A stretch of 64,000 nt of DNA from Paenibacillus sp. yr247 (GTDB lineage: Bacteria > Bacillota > Bacilli > Paenibacillales > NBRC-103111). The position numbers and the translations under genes are program-made. A model generated the notes under the pieces. It saw only the letters and a program-made list of their open reading frames with translations. It was not told the origin of the DNA and ran no database searches. The DNA is taken from NCBI RefSeq assembly GCF_900103825.1, contig NZ_FNIF01000008.1, forward strand, positions 62,001 to 126,000. The letters are read 5' to 3'. This document shows, piece after piece, positions 27,075 through 35,983 of the stretch (its first letter is position 1; each line of letters begins with the position of its first letter).

Positions 27075-27257
27075 TCATAGAGACCTATCAAAAGAGAAAC
27101 ACTGACCTCTACGAAAAAAAGCTAATTGACCTGATCGGATGGGGCGGCCCCAGTATACATGAGCTGGATACGCGTTTTGAATAAGTTGAATCACGTAACT
27201 CATGTGCTTGTTTTGTAAATGAAATAATCCTTGAGTCGGTTCAAACGAAATATGCAT
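27075..27257 (-). pseudogene. GH36 alpha-galactosidase 5' remnant
   Basis: From ATG 27257 the frame reads MHISFEPTQGLFHLQNKHMS, then YVIQLIQNAYPAHVYWG, which matches the N-terminus of family 36 alpha-galactosidases (FHLQTKxTSYV...NGYLxHLYWGK). It loses similarity after about residue 45 and stops at residue 60; the other roughly 670 residues are absent. The original ribosome binding site AGGAGGG is intact five bases before the ATG, so a short peptide may still be made. Confidence 0.6.
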
Positions 27258-27380
27258 GATATCCCTCCTATCTTTTATTATCGTATTCCGTAAGGAACAA
27301 AACTATGGAGGATTTGCACATACATATGGAGGAATGAAGTTTTTATTAGATAGATTAGAAGAAGCTTTTCGTAGGGAAAG

Positions 27381-27426
27381 AGAAAAGAAAAACGGAGCTG
27401 AGGCTGTGAAAGCCTTTGCTCCGTAT
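27381..27426 (-). terminator. Terminator of the fixABCX operon
   Basis: ACGGAGC and AGGCTT arms pair around TCAC, followed by a T-rich run on the minus strand just after the fixX stop. Confidence 0.85.
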
Positions 27427-27442
27427 CTACTTTTCGGTAAAT

Positions 27443-27730
27443 TTAACCAAATTTATATGTCATGCCATAACCGCCTTTGGGGTAGACCCAATCAATATTA
27501 TAAGATGGACATGCAATTCGGCAGGTACCACATTCGATGCAGTTCTCAAACGCAACGGTTGTAATCTTGAGTTTCTTTTCCCACTCATACACATCGGAAG
27601 GACAGAAGTAATTACAATCCTTCGTTACACAATTTAAACAGGTCTGTGTGTCTTTGATTACAAGGTGTGACTTATCGTCGCATTTGTAACGAATGGTAAA
27701 TAGCTTATCTGAAATGTCACTTTGGCTCAT
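27443..27730 (-). CDS. fixX: FixX-type ferredoxin
   Basis: Ferredoxin-like subunit of the FixABCX complex, 95 residues from ATG 27730. That ATG overlaps the fixC stop as ATGA, which decides the start. The main cluster motif is CIECGTCRIACP (CxxCxxxCP type), and an upstream cysteine set lies in CLNCVTKDCNYFCP. It would carry electrons between the ETF-type subunits and FixC. Last gene of the operon, followed by a terminator. Confidence 0.93.
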   Translation of the reverse strand: MSQSDISDKLFTIRYKCDDKSHLVIKDTQTCLNCVTKDCNYFCPSDVYEWEKKLKITTVAFENCIECGTCRIACPSYNIDWVYPKGGYGMTYKFG

Positions 27731-29037
27731 CCGTTCATCGCCCTCCATCCCTTGTAGCCTAGCTTCATCAGATTCACCGTTCCGCCTGCAGCATTTTTGA
27801 TGAGCTTCATGGCCATTTTTTGCTTCTCTGCTTTGGGAATTCCATCCACTAGGAACATGTTGTAAGCAGCTTCGTTCAGCGCTCTAGGCAGCTTATCGAA
27901 CAATAGCTCAGGGTCCTGTTCCTTAAGGAATTGATGCATTCCTTTGTATTTCTGCAAATCTTTGTGGACAAAGGATTCGCGTATTTTTTGGTCGTAGACT
28001 TTTAGGGATGCGGCTGTAAAATCCCCACGCTCCTTGGCCTCAACAATCGCCTCACCGGCTAGTCGACCCGAAGTCATTGCTAAATTGGTGCCTTCACGGT
28101 GCACGAAGTTGATTAACTGCGCTGCATCCCCGCAGACGCACCAGCCATCTCCCGATAACGGCGGGATTGAGTGAAAGCCTCCCTCGGGAATTAAATGTCC
28201 AGAGTACTCTTTCGTTTCTCCCCCTTGAATCAATTTGCGAATCATAGGGTGCTGCTTAACGGCGTCTAATACCGCATAGGGCTTCACTTTTTTGTCCCGC
28301 AGATGATTGACCATCACACCTACGCCTAGTGAAATCGTTTCTTTATTCGTATATAGAAATCCCATGCCCGCCATGCCGAGTGAGGTCTCGCCCATGAACT
28401 CAATCGTAACGCCTTCGTCACCTTCGAGCCCGAATCGATCTTCGATTTTTTCTCTTGGCAGTGCAATCACTTCTTTCACGGCCAAGGACACTTCATCCGG
28501 CATCCATTCCTTATGAATGCCCATCGCCTTGCCAAGCAAGGAGTTTACGCCATCTGCAATAACAACAACATCGGCATATAAATCACCGTCATCTCGATCC
28601 GTACGCACGCCGACAACCCGATTGCCTTCGCGGATCACATCAAGGGCAACAGTTTCGTAAATGGGGATAGCTCCAGCGGCAACGGCTTTATCCGCAAACC
28701 ATTGATCGAACTTCACACGCAGGCCTGTAAAGCAATTATAAGGCTCCTTGTAGGCTTCATTTCGATGACCGAACGTAACCATGGACTCTTTGCCCATCAT
28801 CCAGATGCGCTGTTCAACGATATAACGCTCCATGGGAAAGTTTTTCTCTTTCCAAAACTCTGGAACCAGCTCCTCGATTTGTTTACGGTATAGAACGCCT
28901 CCGAAAATGTTTTTGGCCCCGGGAAACTCGCCCCTTTCCAGCAGCACAACGGATAAACCTGCGCGCGCCATCGTCAAAGCTGCTGCTGAACCCGCTGGAC
29001 CTCCGCCAACGACTATCGCATTAAATTTCTCATTCAC
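27727..29037 (-). CDS. fixC: FixC-type FAD oxidoreductase (ETF-quinone oxidoreductase family)
   Basis: Flavoprotein subunit, 436 residues, that passes electrons from the FixAB flavoprotein to the quinone pool. The N-terminal FAD-binding motif is VVGGGPAGSAAALTMARAG, and a second flavin region is CVCGDAAQLINFVHREGTNL. The start is GTG 29037, overlapping the fixB stop by four bases, so the genes are translationally coupled; it overlaps fixX in the same way. Membrane-associated by family knowledge. Confidence 0.93.
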   Translation of the reverse strand: MNEKFNAIVVGGGPAGSAAALTMARAGLSVVLLERGEFPGAKNIFGGVLYRKQIEELVPEFWKEKNFPMERYIVEQRIWMMGKESMVTFGHRNEAYKEPYNCFTGLRVKFDQWFADKAVAAGAIPIYETVALDVIREGNRVVGVRTDRDDGDLYADVVVIADGVNSLLGKAMGIHKEWMPDEVSLAVKEVIALPREKIEDRFGLEGDEGVTIEFMGETSLGMAGMGFLYTNKETISLGVGVMVNHLRDKKVKPYAVLDAVKQHPMIRKLIQGGETKEYSGHLIPEGGFHSIPPLSGDGWCVCGDAAQLINFVHREGTNLAMTSGRLAGEAIVEAKERGDFTAASLKVYDQKIRESFVHKDLQKYKGMHQFLKEQDPELLFDKLPRALNEAAYNMFLVDGIPKAEKQKMAMKLIKNAAGGTVNLMKLGYKGWRAMNG

Positions 29038-30176
29038 TTGGCTTCACTCCTTTCAAGGGCTGCGCTTACCCGTGTCTTCGAATCGTCGGGTTGCAAAGAG
29101 GTGTTAAAACTAGGTAGTTGTTTGCCAAATAATGTTCGGCGCTTCCTAATTTCATTCGTAATTGCAGGAACAATTTTGAACATATCGCCAACTATGCCAT
29201 AATGGGCGAACTGGAAGATGGGTGCTTTCTCGTCTTTGTTAATGGCAACGACGACGTCAGCATGGCTCATGCCTACGGTATGCTGCACAGCACCTGAAAT
29301 GCCGATGGCGAAGTATAGCTTCGGCCTCACGGTGGCACCGGTTTGACCGACCTGGTGCTCATGCCCGATCCATCCCGCGTCGACCGCTGCGCGGGATGCG
29401 CCAACGACGCCGCCGAGCGCATCCGCTAGCTCGGCGAGCAGCCCGAAAGCATCGGGTCCGCCCAGTCCGCGGCCCCCAGCCACGATAATCTCGGCATCCT
29501 CGAGATTAAGCTTGCCAGTCTCGCGCAGGAAGTCGAGAACCTGCGCGGCGATCTCTTCTTCCCGCATCGTGGCCTCGATGCGAAGGATTTCGCCTTGGCG
29601 CGCCGTGTCCTTGGGCAGCGCCTGAAACACCCCGGCGCGAGCTGTCGCCATCTGCGGCCGGTACTGTTTGCAGAGGATGGTCGCCATCATCTTCTCGGAA
29701 AAAGCCGGCCGGCTGGCCAGCAGCAGCCTGGACGGCGGCGGCTCCACGTCGAGCTGCGTCGTGTCGGCCGTCAGCCCTGTCGGCAGGTGCGTCGCTATCG
29801 CACCTGCCAAGTCGCGGCCCGTCGCTGTCGCGCCGAACAGCACGATCTCGGGCTTCGCTTCCTCGATTAGCTTCAAGCAGACCCGGCTGTAGGGCCGAGT
29901 CCTATATGTACGAAGCTCTGGCGCTTCGCATAGGAACACCCGGTCAGCGCCATAATGCACGGCTTCCTCGGCGAGATGGGCTACATTCTCGCCGATGACG
30001 AGTGCCATGAGCGGCGCGTCAAGCTTTGCCGCCAGCTTCTTGCCTTCGCCTAGCAGCTGCCAGGAAACCTTCTTCGCAGCTCCATCTCGCTGCTCCACAA
30101 CGATTAATACACCCCGATAAGCAGACCAATCGGGCATTGACGCTTCCTGCTGATCTGGTGATTGTTCATTTGTCAT
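29034..30176 (-). CDS. fixB: Electron transfer flavoprotein alpha subunit (FixB)
   Basis: Large subunit of the ETF/FixAB flavoprotein, 380 residues. The C-terminal FAD domain has GGRGLGGPDAFGLLAEL, then VGASRAAVDAGW, QVGQTGATVRPKLYFAIG and ISGAVQHTVGM, the full ETF-alpha signature. Start 30176 is chosen because GGGGGAAG lies five bases upstream; an in-frame ATG at 30191 precedes it. The stretch about 29360-30060 is much more GC-rich than the flanking genes. A C-terminal extension of about 30 residues follows the FAD domain. Confidence 0.93.
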   Translation of the reverse strand: MTNEQSPDQQEASMPDWSAYRGVLIVVEQRDGAAKKVSWQLLGEGKKLAAKLDAPLMALVIGENVAHLAEEAVHYGADRVFLCEAPELRTYRTRPYSRVCLKLIEEAKPEIVLFGATATGRDLAGAIATHLPTGLTADTTQLDVEPPPSRLLLASRPAFSEKMMATILCKQYRPQMATARAGVFQALPKDTARQGEILRIEATMREEEIAAQVLDFLRETGKLNLEDAEIIVAGGRGLGGPDAFGLLAELADALGGVVGASRAAVDAGWIGHEHQVGQTGATVRPKLYFAIGISGAVQHTVGMSHADVVVAINKDEKAPIFQFAHYGIVGDMFKIVPAITNEIRKRRTLFGKQLPSFNTSLQPDDSKTRVSAALERSEAK

Positions 30177-30222
30177 CTTTACTTCCCCCATTCCCTTAAC
30201 AGTGATACTGAGTTGTATGGTC

Positions 30223-31059
30223 TCAAGAAGACCAATCCAACAAAGTCTGCATCTCTTTCGTCCAAAGCTGATCGGCTAGCTGAGCAGCAGCCGCTTCCGG
30301 TGAATCGAACGCAATCATTTGCGTTTTTACGGCCTTTATTTCGGGTACCCATGTTTTGGCTACAATGGTCGGTGAGCCTTTTAGCCCGATTTTCGCGCGT
30401 TCCAGGTCAGGAAAATCCGCCGTCGTCCACACAGTTGGCTTATAACGCGCTGCTCGAATCATACCCGGCAGTGTGGCACGCCGTACCTTATTCAGTTCCT
30501 TTAGCGCGGTAATCAACACCGGCATGCTTGTCTCAACAACTTCGATACCATCTTCCAAAAGCCGATGCACGCGCACTTTGCGACCCGCTTCATCGACGTT
30601 AACCACTTTATTCACATAAGTAAGCTGCTCCAAATCCAATCTGCAAGCGACTCCTGGCCCTACTTGCCCCGTGTCGCCATCCAGCGTTTGTTTTCCGCAA
30701 AAAACGATATCGACCTGCCCCCACGTTTCAGCAATTTTGCGGATCGTCCGGGCAACCACATACGAGGTGGCCAGCGTGTCCGCTCCTGCGAAGCCTCGAT
30801 CCGTTACTAATACAGCGTCGTCGGCCCCTAAGGAGATGCATTCCTTTAAGCCCTTCTCAGCCGGCGGAGGTCCCATGGTTACAACCGTAATCCTCGCGCC
30901 ATGTTCATCCTTAATGCGCAGCGCCTCTTCCAGGCCATGCATATCATAGAAATTAACAATGCTCGGGACACCTTGGCGAATTAACGTATTATTCTTCGGA
31001 TCAATACGAATTTCTCTAGAGTCAGGTACCTGCTTAATACAAACAACAATATGCAGCAT
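30223..31059 (-). CDS. fixA: Electron transfer flavoprotein beta subunit (FixA)
   Basis: Small ETF/FixAB subunit, 278 residues, the NADH-accepting part in bifurcating complexes. It starts HIVVCIKQVPDS and has EEALRIKDEHG, GPPPAEKGLKECISLGAD, and GKQTLDGDTGQVGPG, the nucleotide-binding region. Start 31059 is set by AGGAGGG seven bases upstream; an in-frame codon at 31098 lies before that site. First gene of fixABCX. I did not find a convincing promoter, and the upstream 650 bases contain no gene. Confidence 0.93.
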   Translation of the reverse strand: MLHIVVCIKQVPDSREIRIDPKNNTLIRQGVPSIVNFYDMHGLEEALRIKDEHGARITVVTMGPPPAEKGLKECISLGADDAVLVTDRGFAGADTLATSYVVARTIRKIAETWGQVDIVFCGKQTLDGDTGQVGPGVACRLDLEQLTYVNKVVNVDEAGRKVRVHRLLEDGIEVVETSMPVLITALKELNKVRRATLPGMIRAARYKPTVWTTADFPDLERAKIGLKGSPTIVAKTWVPEIKAVKTQMIAFDSPEAAAAQLADQLWTKEMQTLLDWSS

Positions 31060-31709
31060 CTCTGCGCCCTCCTGTTTCTTTAGGAAACTTTCTTGCACTT
31101 TTTGACAAAATCGGAGATTAGCTTGTCATCATTGTGAATTATGTCACTTAAATGAATAACAGAAATCGCTTCCAAATCTCTTTTTCAAAGTTAATAACCT
31201 ACAACAATATATGCGAAAAGCTTCCTAACATGACACTTACTTTTGTCCAAGGCTCTAAAGAAATCTAACCGATGCCTAAATGCGCGCTAAGTAGGAGGTT
31301 GAATGCCCATCGCACAAAAATAACCCAAGACCATTTCTGCTTTGGGCGCCAGAGTGGCAGGGATTGGGTGTAGTAATCCAAAAGCCTCGTGAAAGGAGCG
31401 TCCGTGCGCTATTTGGCTAGAAATCGGAGTTGTAATCTGGCGAATCGGAACATCAATCACCTATTTCCCCTCCAACAGCGGCATTTTAGCCAAAATGGCA
31501 GAATAGCGCACTGACTTTCACTCTACTCCGCTAATAGCGGATGTTTTCAATAAATAGCGAATCGTGGTTCCATTTGGTTAGGACCGATATCTCAAGAAGT
31601 AAATGGGATACTCCCCTGTTTATTTTATGGCAGTCCGACATCCCAATCCCCGTTTCGTTTGGCTTTACTTAGCTTCCGTTTTGTGGCTTCTATCTGTGAC
31701 CACAAAAAG
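31060..31709. other. Gene-free intergenic region
   Basis: About 650 bases with no supportable coding frame on either strand. It should contain the fixA promoter. The only clear structure is the long inverted repeat at 31404-31511. Confidence 0.6.
31404..31511. repeat. Long-range inverted repeat
   Basis: GTGCGCTATT (31404-31413) is matched perfectly by AATAGCGCAC (31502-31511), and the adjoining TGGCTA (31414-31419) by TAGCCA (31487-31492). Together they could form a bulged stem around about 67 bases. It may be an extragenic repeat element; other copies cannot be tested here. Confidence 0.45.
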
Positions 31710-31756
31710 AAAAAAGAGTACTTCTCGTCAGCCATAAGCCACGAAAGTACTCTTTC
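31710..31756 (-). terminator. Intrinsic terminator
   Basis: AGAGTACTT pairs with AAGTACTCT, with T6 on the minus strand, right after the GNAT stop. Confidence 0.85.
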
Positions 31757-31759
31757 CTC

Positions 31760-32197
31760 TTATTCCTCTTCTAGATTTCCCTCTACCTCATAGGTGCATA
31801 AGAATCTTTCGACACCGGGATATTTTTCACCTAAGCTTCGAATTACGAATCCAATATTTCTATAAAATTGAACGGTTTCTTCATCCGTTTCTGTCACGAT
31901 TCTTACAGGATGCATCTCTTCAATGATTTCAAGAATGATACCGCGTCCGAATCCAACCCCTCTGCTCTCAGGTCCAACAGCCAGATGCGTGATGGTCATT
32001 TCCTGAGCATCGTTGATACGAAAACCAATAATACCAACCAGAACACCCTCCGATTCGTAACCGTACAACCACATGCTCGAATCATTCTCATAGAGACTGA
32101 TCGTCTGTTCCAATTCATCGGGATCGGGAAACACGCTGTAGCTGAGCAATTCTTGAATATTACTTTCCCGAAGCTTGGATTTAACATCTATAAGCAC
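31760..32197 (-). CDS. GNAT family N-acetyltransferase
   Basis: Acetyl-CoA-dependent N-acetyltransferase fold, 145 residues. Motif A is ITHLAVGPESRGVGFGRGII with the CoA-binding RGVGFG loop, followed by VRIVTETDEETVQFYRNIGF, the usual end of the fold. GTG start, with GAAGTGAT upstream. The substrate cannot be predicted. It lies 35 bases after a HAD hydrolase gene on the same strand and is probably co-transcribed with it. Confidence 0.85.
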   Translation of the reverse strand: MLIDVKSKLRESNIQELLSYSVFPDPDELEQTISLYENDSSMWLYGYESEGVLVGIIGFRINDAQEMTITHLAVGPESRGVGFGRGIILEIIEEMHPVRIVTETDEETVQFYRNIGFVIRSLGEKYPGVERFLCTYEVEGNLEEE

Positions 32198-32231
32198 TTA
32201 CAATCACTTCTTTCTCATTATCTTCTTTAAT

Positions 32232-32882
32232 CTATACATAATCTAACAGACTTAACAGCTTGTCAATGTGAGCAACAGGTCTGACTCCCTTTTCTTCCAT
32301 CGTATACGCCGTCCTACCGTAACTAATAAAAGGAATCTGCGCGTCCATTGAAGCTCTGCCATCGAGCCACGAATCACCAATCGAGATCCACTCGCTCTCA
32401 TGTATTGAAGGAAAATGCCGCTTTACGACTAAATAGCCGGAAGGTGATGGCTTCATAGCCACCATCTGTTCTCTCCCAACAATGAGATCAAATCGGTCCT
32501 TGATCCCGGTCGTTTCTAGAGCTTGAATAGCGGCTGCATGTGAATTGTTCGTCACAATGACCAGCCTAAATTGACCCCGAAGTGCCTCTAAAAGGTCCAT
32601 CGCTTCCGGCTCGAGATCCGCTCCTTCCATACCTTGAAGTTCATACTGCTCAGCTATACGCAAAGCAGCGTCTAGAATTTCATCAGGAGCCCCATTTTCT
32701 TTGACATGAGCGAGGATCGTTGAAGTCGTATGAGCGTCGATGGAAAAATTTCCAGGTAAGACACCCTTATTAACTAAGAAATTAGCAATCTCTTGTTTCA
32801 TTGCTTTGAAATCAATATGTGATTGAAGCAGTGTATTATCCATATCGAAAATAATGCCTTGAATATCTTTGAGTTTGTTCAT
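32232..32882 (-). CDS. HAD-superfamily hydrolase
   Basis: Phosphatase-like enzyme of 216 residues. Motif I is FDMDNTLLQ with the nucleophile Asp, motif II is VTNNSH, the lysine of motif III is in MKPSP and motif IV is in SIGDSWLDGRAS. A helical cap lies between motif I and II (subfamily IA). Start 32882 is chosen for GGGAGTG just upstream; an in-frame ATG at 32909 touches the preceding gene. Likely acts on small phosphorylated metabolites; substrate unknown. Confidence 0.86.
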   Translation of the reverse strand: MNKLKDIQGIIFDMDNTLLQSHIDFKAMKQEIANFLVNKGVLPGNFSIDAHTTSTILAHVKENGAPDEILDAALRIAEQYELQGMEGADLEPEAMDLLEALRGQFRLVIVTNNSHAAAIQALETTGIKDRFDLIVGREQMVAMKPSPSGYLVVKRHFPSIHESEWISIGDSWLDGRASMDAQIPFISYGRTAYTMEEKGVRPVAHIDKLLSLLDYV

Positions 32883-32910
32883 ATGCACTCCCAAGTCACT
32901 AACTACCATA

Positions 32911-34230
32911 TTACGCTGTCTGTTTAGATGTAGATCGAATAGCGAAAGGGATTACGAAGGAGAGAAAGCTCACTAAGAGCCCAAATACGAACATCCCATG
33001 AAATCCACTATAAAAGGCACTCGATTTGGTCAGTATCGCCCCCATGATGGTCACACTGACAGCCGTTCCAATATTACGCGCAAACAATTGAAGCGAAGTG
33101 GAAATTCCTTTTTGATGCGCCTCTACAAGCTGCTGCGAACCAATGGTGGAGACCGTGAAAATCAGCCCAAATGCAAGTCCAAGCATCGTCAATGCACCAA
33201 ATGAGTACCAAAACGATGTGTTTTCTCGAATGAAATAGAGCATGAAAGCTGTAATAACGAGTAAAAAGTTACCTGCTATTAGCAGCGGTCTATATCCGAA
33301 ACGAATCACCCATTTACCACATGGGACAGCAACTGCCATCCACCCTACAGACGTTCCCAGTAAAGCAATGCCACTGATGAATAGCGAGTAGCCTTGATTT
33401 TGCAAGAACAGCGGTATAAAACTGGAAGTCCCAAACAAGGCTGCGCAACTTATGAAGGAGCCAGCAATCATGATGGCAATAGGACGATTACGCAGTAAAT
33501 TTAATGGAACGATCGGTGCGCTATGCCCTTTCTCACATAAATAGAAAGCAAAGATCAATATGCCCCCAAGCCCCCCATATAGGTAACTGTAGTGCGCAAC
33601 CGTTGTCGTTAACAGCAGAAAGGAAATCCCGCAGGCAAACAAAATCGCTCCGCCATAATCGACTACTGACTTCTTCGGCTTGTACACTTCCTTATAAGGC
33701 AGCAGTGCAAGAAGAGCAACTAAACATATCGGTATATTAACGAAGAAAATCCACCGCCAGCTCAGGTAGGTCACAAAAAACGTACCTAGTAATGGAGCTA
33801 ATACAGCTGATAACCCCCACATCCCTGTGAATAACGCTTGAACTTTACCGCGTTGCTCCACCGGATAAATATCCCCCGCGATAATCGAAGGAAAGGGCAT
33901 CATCACTCCCGCGCCAATCCCTTGAACCGCTCTAAACAGGATAAGCTGCAGCATGCTCTCGGATAGACCACATAGGACAGATCCTCCAAGAAATAAAAGA
34001 ATACCCGCTGCATAGATCCGTTTCCGACCGAATAAATCAGACAATCTGCCTGCTAATGGAGCTAAAACCGTAGACAGGACCATATATGAGGTAAATGCCC
34101 AAGCATACAAGTCATTACCGCCAATTTCTTTCACAATAATCGGCATCGTCGTATTCGCAATCGTGGTATCTATAGACGCCACTAACATCGCCAACACAAT
34201 ACTGAGCATGACTGTTGTTCGATTATTCAT
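32911..34230 (-). CDS. EmrB/QacA-type MFS multidrug transporter
   Basis: Major facilitator of the DHA2 type, 439 residues from ATG 34230, which has GGGAGGA upstream. The frame is open for another 63 codons but those look non-coding. Motifs: ASIDTTIANTTMPIIVKEI in helix 1, GRLSDLFGRKRIYAAGILLF (motif A), and FRAVQGIGAGVMMPFPSII with RGKVQALF. Probable proton-driven exporter of toxic compounds; it lies divergent from the TauE gene. Confidence 0.87.
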   Translation of the reverse strand: MNNRTTVMLSIVLAMLVASIDTTIANTTMPIIVKEIGGNDLYAWAFTSYMVLSTVLAPLAGRLSDLFGRKRIYAAGILLFLGGSVLCGLSESMLQLILFRAVQGIGAGVMMPFPSIIAGDIYPVEQRGKVQALFTGMWGLSAVLAPLLGTFFVTYLSWRWIFFVNIPICLVALLALLPYKEVYKPKKSVVDYGGAILFACGISFLLLTTTVAHYSYLYGGLGGILIFAFYLCEKGHSAPIVPLNLLRNRPIAIMIAGSFISCAALFGTSSFIPLFLQNQGYSLFISGIALLGTSVGWMAVAVPCGKWVIRFGYRPLLIAGNFLLVITAFMLYFIRENTSFWYSFGALTMLGLAFGLIFTVSTIGSQQLVEAHQKGISTSLQLFARNIGTAVSVTIMGAILTKSSAFYSGFHGMFVFGLLVSFLSFVIPFAIRSTSKQTA

Positions 34231-34425
34231 GGATATTCCTCCCAATGCTGACTTTTTGTCACATCCACATATTGTAACTGATTCCATGTTTAATGAATAG
34301 CATGTTCTGAGATTGATTAAGCCCAGATAGAAACCAATTTTAAATTTTTCTTTACATAATGCTTTTCTATAGAATAGAATTAATCCAATATGATTAGTGG
34401 GTAATCTGATTGGGGACATGACAAC

Positions 34426-35190
34426 ATGACTTTAAGTGTTTTACTTATGGGTGTATTCGTAGGTTTTTTGGTCGGATTAACCGGCGTAGGCGGAGCTTCG
34501 CTGCTCACCCCTATCTTGATCCTTATGGGAATTCATCCTTCGATTGCTGTTGGAACAGACCTTCTTTATAATTCCATAACGAAGCTTTTTGGCATGATCC
34601 AGCATTGGCGGCAGAAAACAATTGATTTTAAACTTGTCAAAATGCTGGCTATGGGTAGTATTCCAGGCGTGATCATTGCCATACTTTTCCTTAAATTATT
34701 CAATTCGTACTATCATAATCAGGAGGTCATTATTAAGCATGCGCTTGGTTACGTCTTGATTCTGGTGGCGTTTGCCACAATGTTTAAAGTTTTTTTCGGC
34801 CACAAGCTTAAAGAAAACCGTTGGCAGCTCAAAAGCTTGGAGGAGAAAAGAGGACTAACTATCACAATCGGTGCCGTGCTTGGTTTTGTTGTAGGACTTA
34901 CGTCCATTGGATCTGGCTCCTTATACGCCATTGCCATGCTTTATTTTTTCCGCATGATTCCTGCCCAGCTTGTCGGGACAGATATCGCTCACGCTTTTTT
35001 CCTTGCAACAACGGCAGGTTTTCTGCACGCGAGTATGGGAAATGTGAACTATATGCTCGTATTCAATCTAATCATTGGTTCAATCCCTGGCGTCCTCATT
35101 GGCAGCATGTTATCCACTAAAGCACCGACAAATGTTCTGCGTACGATTATTGCAAGTCTGGTATTAATTAGCGGCCTTAAATTAATTTAA
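34426..35190 (+). CDS. TauE/SafE family sulfite/anion exporter
   Basis: Membrane protein of 254 residues with two halves of about four helices. It shows the repeated family signature GLTGVGGASLLTPILIL near the N-terminus and GLTSIGSGSLYAIAML in the second half. Relatives export sulfite, sulfoacetate or similar anions. GGGGA precedes the ATG by nine bases. Convergent with fetB; substrate not predictable. Confidence 0.87.
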   Translation: MTLSVLLMGVFVGFLVGLTGVGGASLLTPILILMGIHPSIAVGTDLLYNSITKLFGMIQHWRQKTIDFKLVKMLAMGSIPGVIIAILFLKLFNSYYHNQEVIIKHALGYVLILVAFATMFKVFFGHKLKENRWQLKSLEEKRGLTITIGAVLGFVVGLTSIGSGSLYAIAMLYFFRMIPAQLVGTDIAHAFFLATTAGFLHASMGNVNYMLVFNLIIGSIPGVLIGSMLSTKAPTNVLRTIIASLVLISGLKLI

Positions 35191-35239
35191 TGCTTTAAAC
35201 CCATGTCGATTTCTGCGATTCCCCGGGAAATATAAAAGA

Positions 35240-35983
35240 TCATTTCAACGTCATTTCACGAGTAAACCATAGTTTATAACTAAGCATGCTCAACATGATA
35301 CTTGTAATAGCAGCCGATGCCGTGAAAGCAAACAAAATCAAAATTTGATAACGAACCGCTTCCACGGGATTCGCACCCGCGATTATCATCCCCGTCATCA
35401 TTCCTGGCAGTTGAACCAATCCGACTGTCTTCATGCCATCTATCGTCGGAATCATACTGGCCTTCACGGAGCGCTGCAAAGCTTGCTGAATAGCTTGTCG
35501 TAGCGAAGATCCAAGAGCAAGAAGCACCTCAATTTCCTCACGTGATGAATGTACCTCACGGTTCATTTGGTTCAAAAATAATCCGCAAACAATCATCGAA
35601 CTCCCAATCGTCATTCCGCTTATGGGGATTATGAATTGGGTTGTTGGTTTTATAATATGTAGGCCAAGCATGAGCGACATCGTTAATATTTCCGTAACGG
35701 CAATGGCCGCAGCTATTCGTAAGTGGATCCCTTTTAAACCTTCCGCACGCTTGCCTGCATTGTGTGTAGCAATCATAATCATAATTGCGATGATAACAAA
35801 TATAAGTCCAATATGCTCGCTCTGAAAAACAAAGTGAAGCACATACCCAATGAACAGCAGCTGCAAGGCACCGCGGATTGTTCCAATGGCGATGTCTTTC
35901 TCAAGTCCAAGTTTTTGCCATCTGGATAAGGCCATAGTAATCATCACAAAAGTCAGTGTGAAGCCTAAGGCTAGCGTAGACAT
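35240..35983 (-). CDS. fetB: ABC exporter permease, FetB/YbbM (UPF0014) family
   Basis: Membrane subunit of 247 residues with about seven helices, of the UPF0014 family. In E. coli FetAB exports iron and protects against peroxide. Family stretches include GYVLHFVF, GMTIGSSMIVCGLFLN, LALGSSLRQAIQQALQRS and GLVQLPGMMTGMIIAGANP. It overlaps the end of the ATPase gene by 13 bases, and its site GAGATGAGG lies inside that gene, indicating coupled translation. The transported metal is inferred only from homologues. Confidence 0.87.
   Translation of the reverse strand: MSTLALGFTLTFVMITMALSRWQKLGLEKDIAIGTIRGALQLLFIGYVLHFVFQSEHIGLIFVIIAIMIMIATHNAGKRAEGLKGIHLRIAAAIAVTEILTMSLMLGLHIIKPTTQFIIPISGMTIGSSMIVCGLFLNQMNREVHSSREEIEVLLALGSSLRQAIQQALQRSVKASMIPTIDGMKTVGLVQLPGMMTGMIIAGANPVEAVRYQILILFAFTASAAITSIMLSMLSYKLWFTREMTLK

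Noticed and set aside
27256-27564. Plus-strand open frame of 102 codons
   Set aside because: Runs through the fixX terminator hairpin and antisense to fixX; it has no family similarity.
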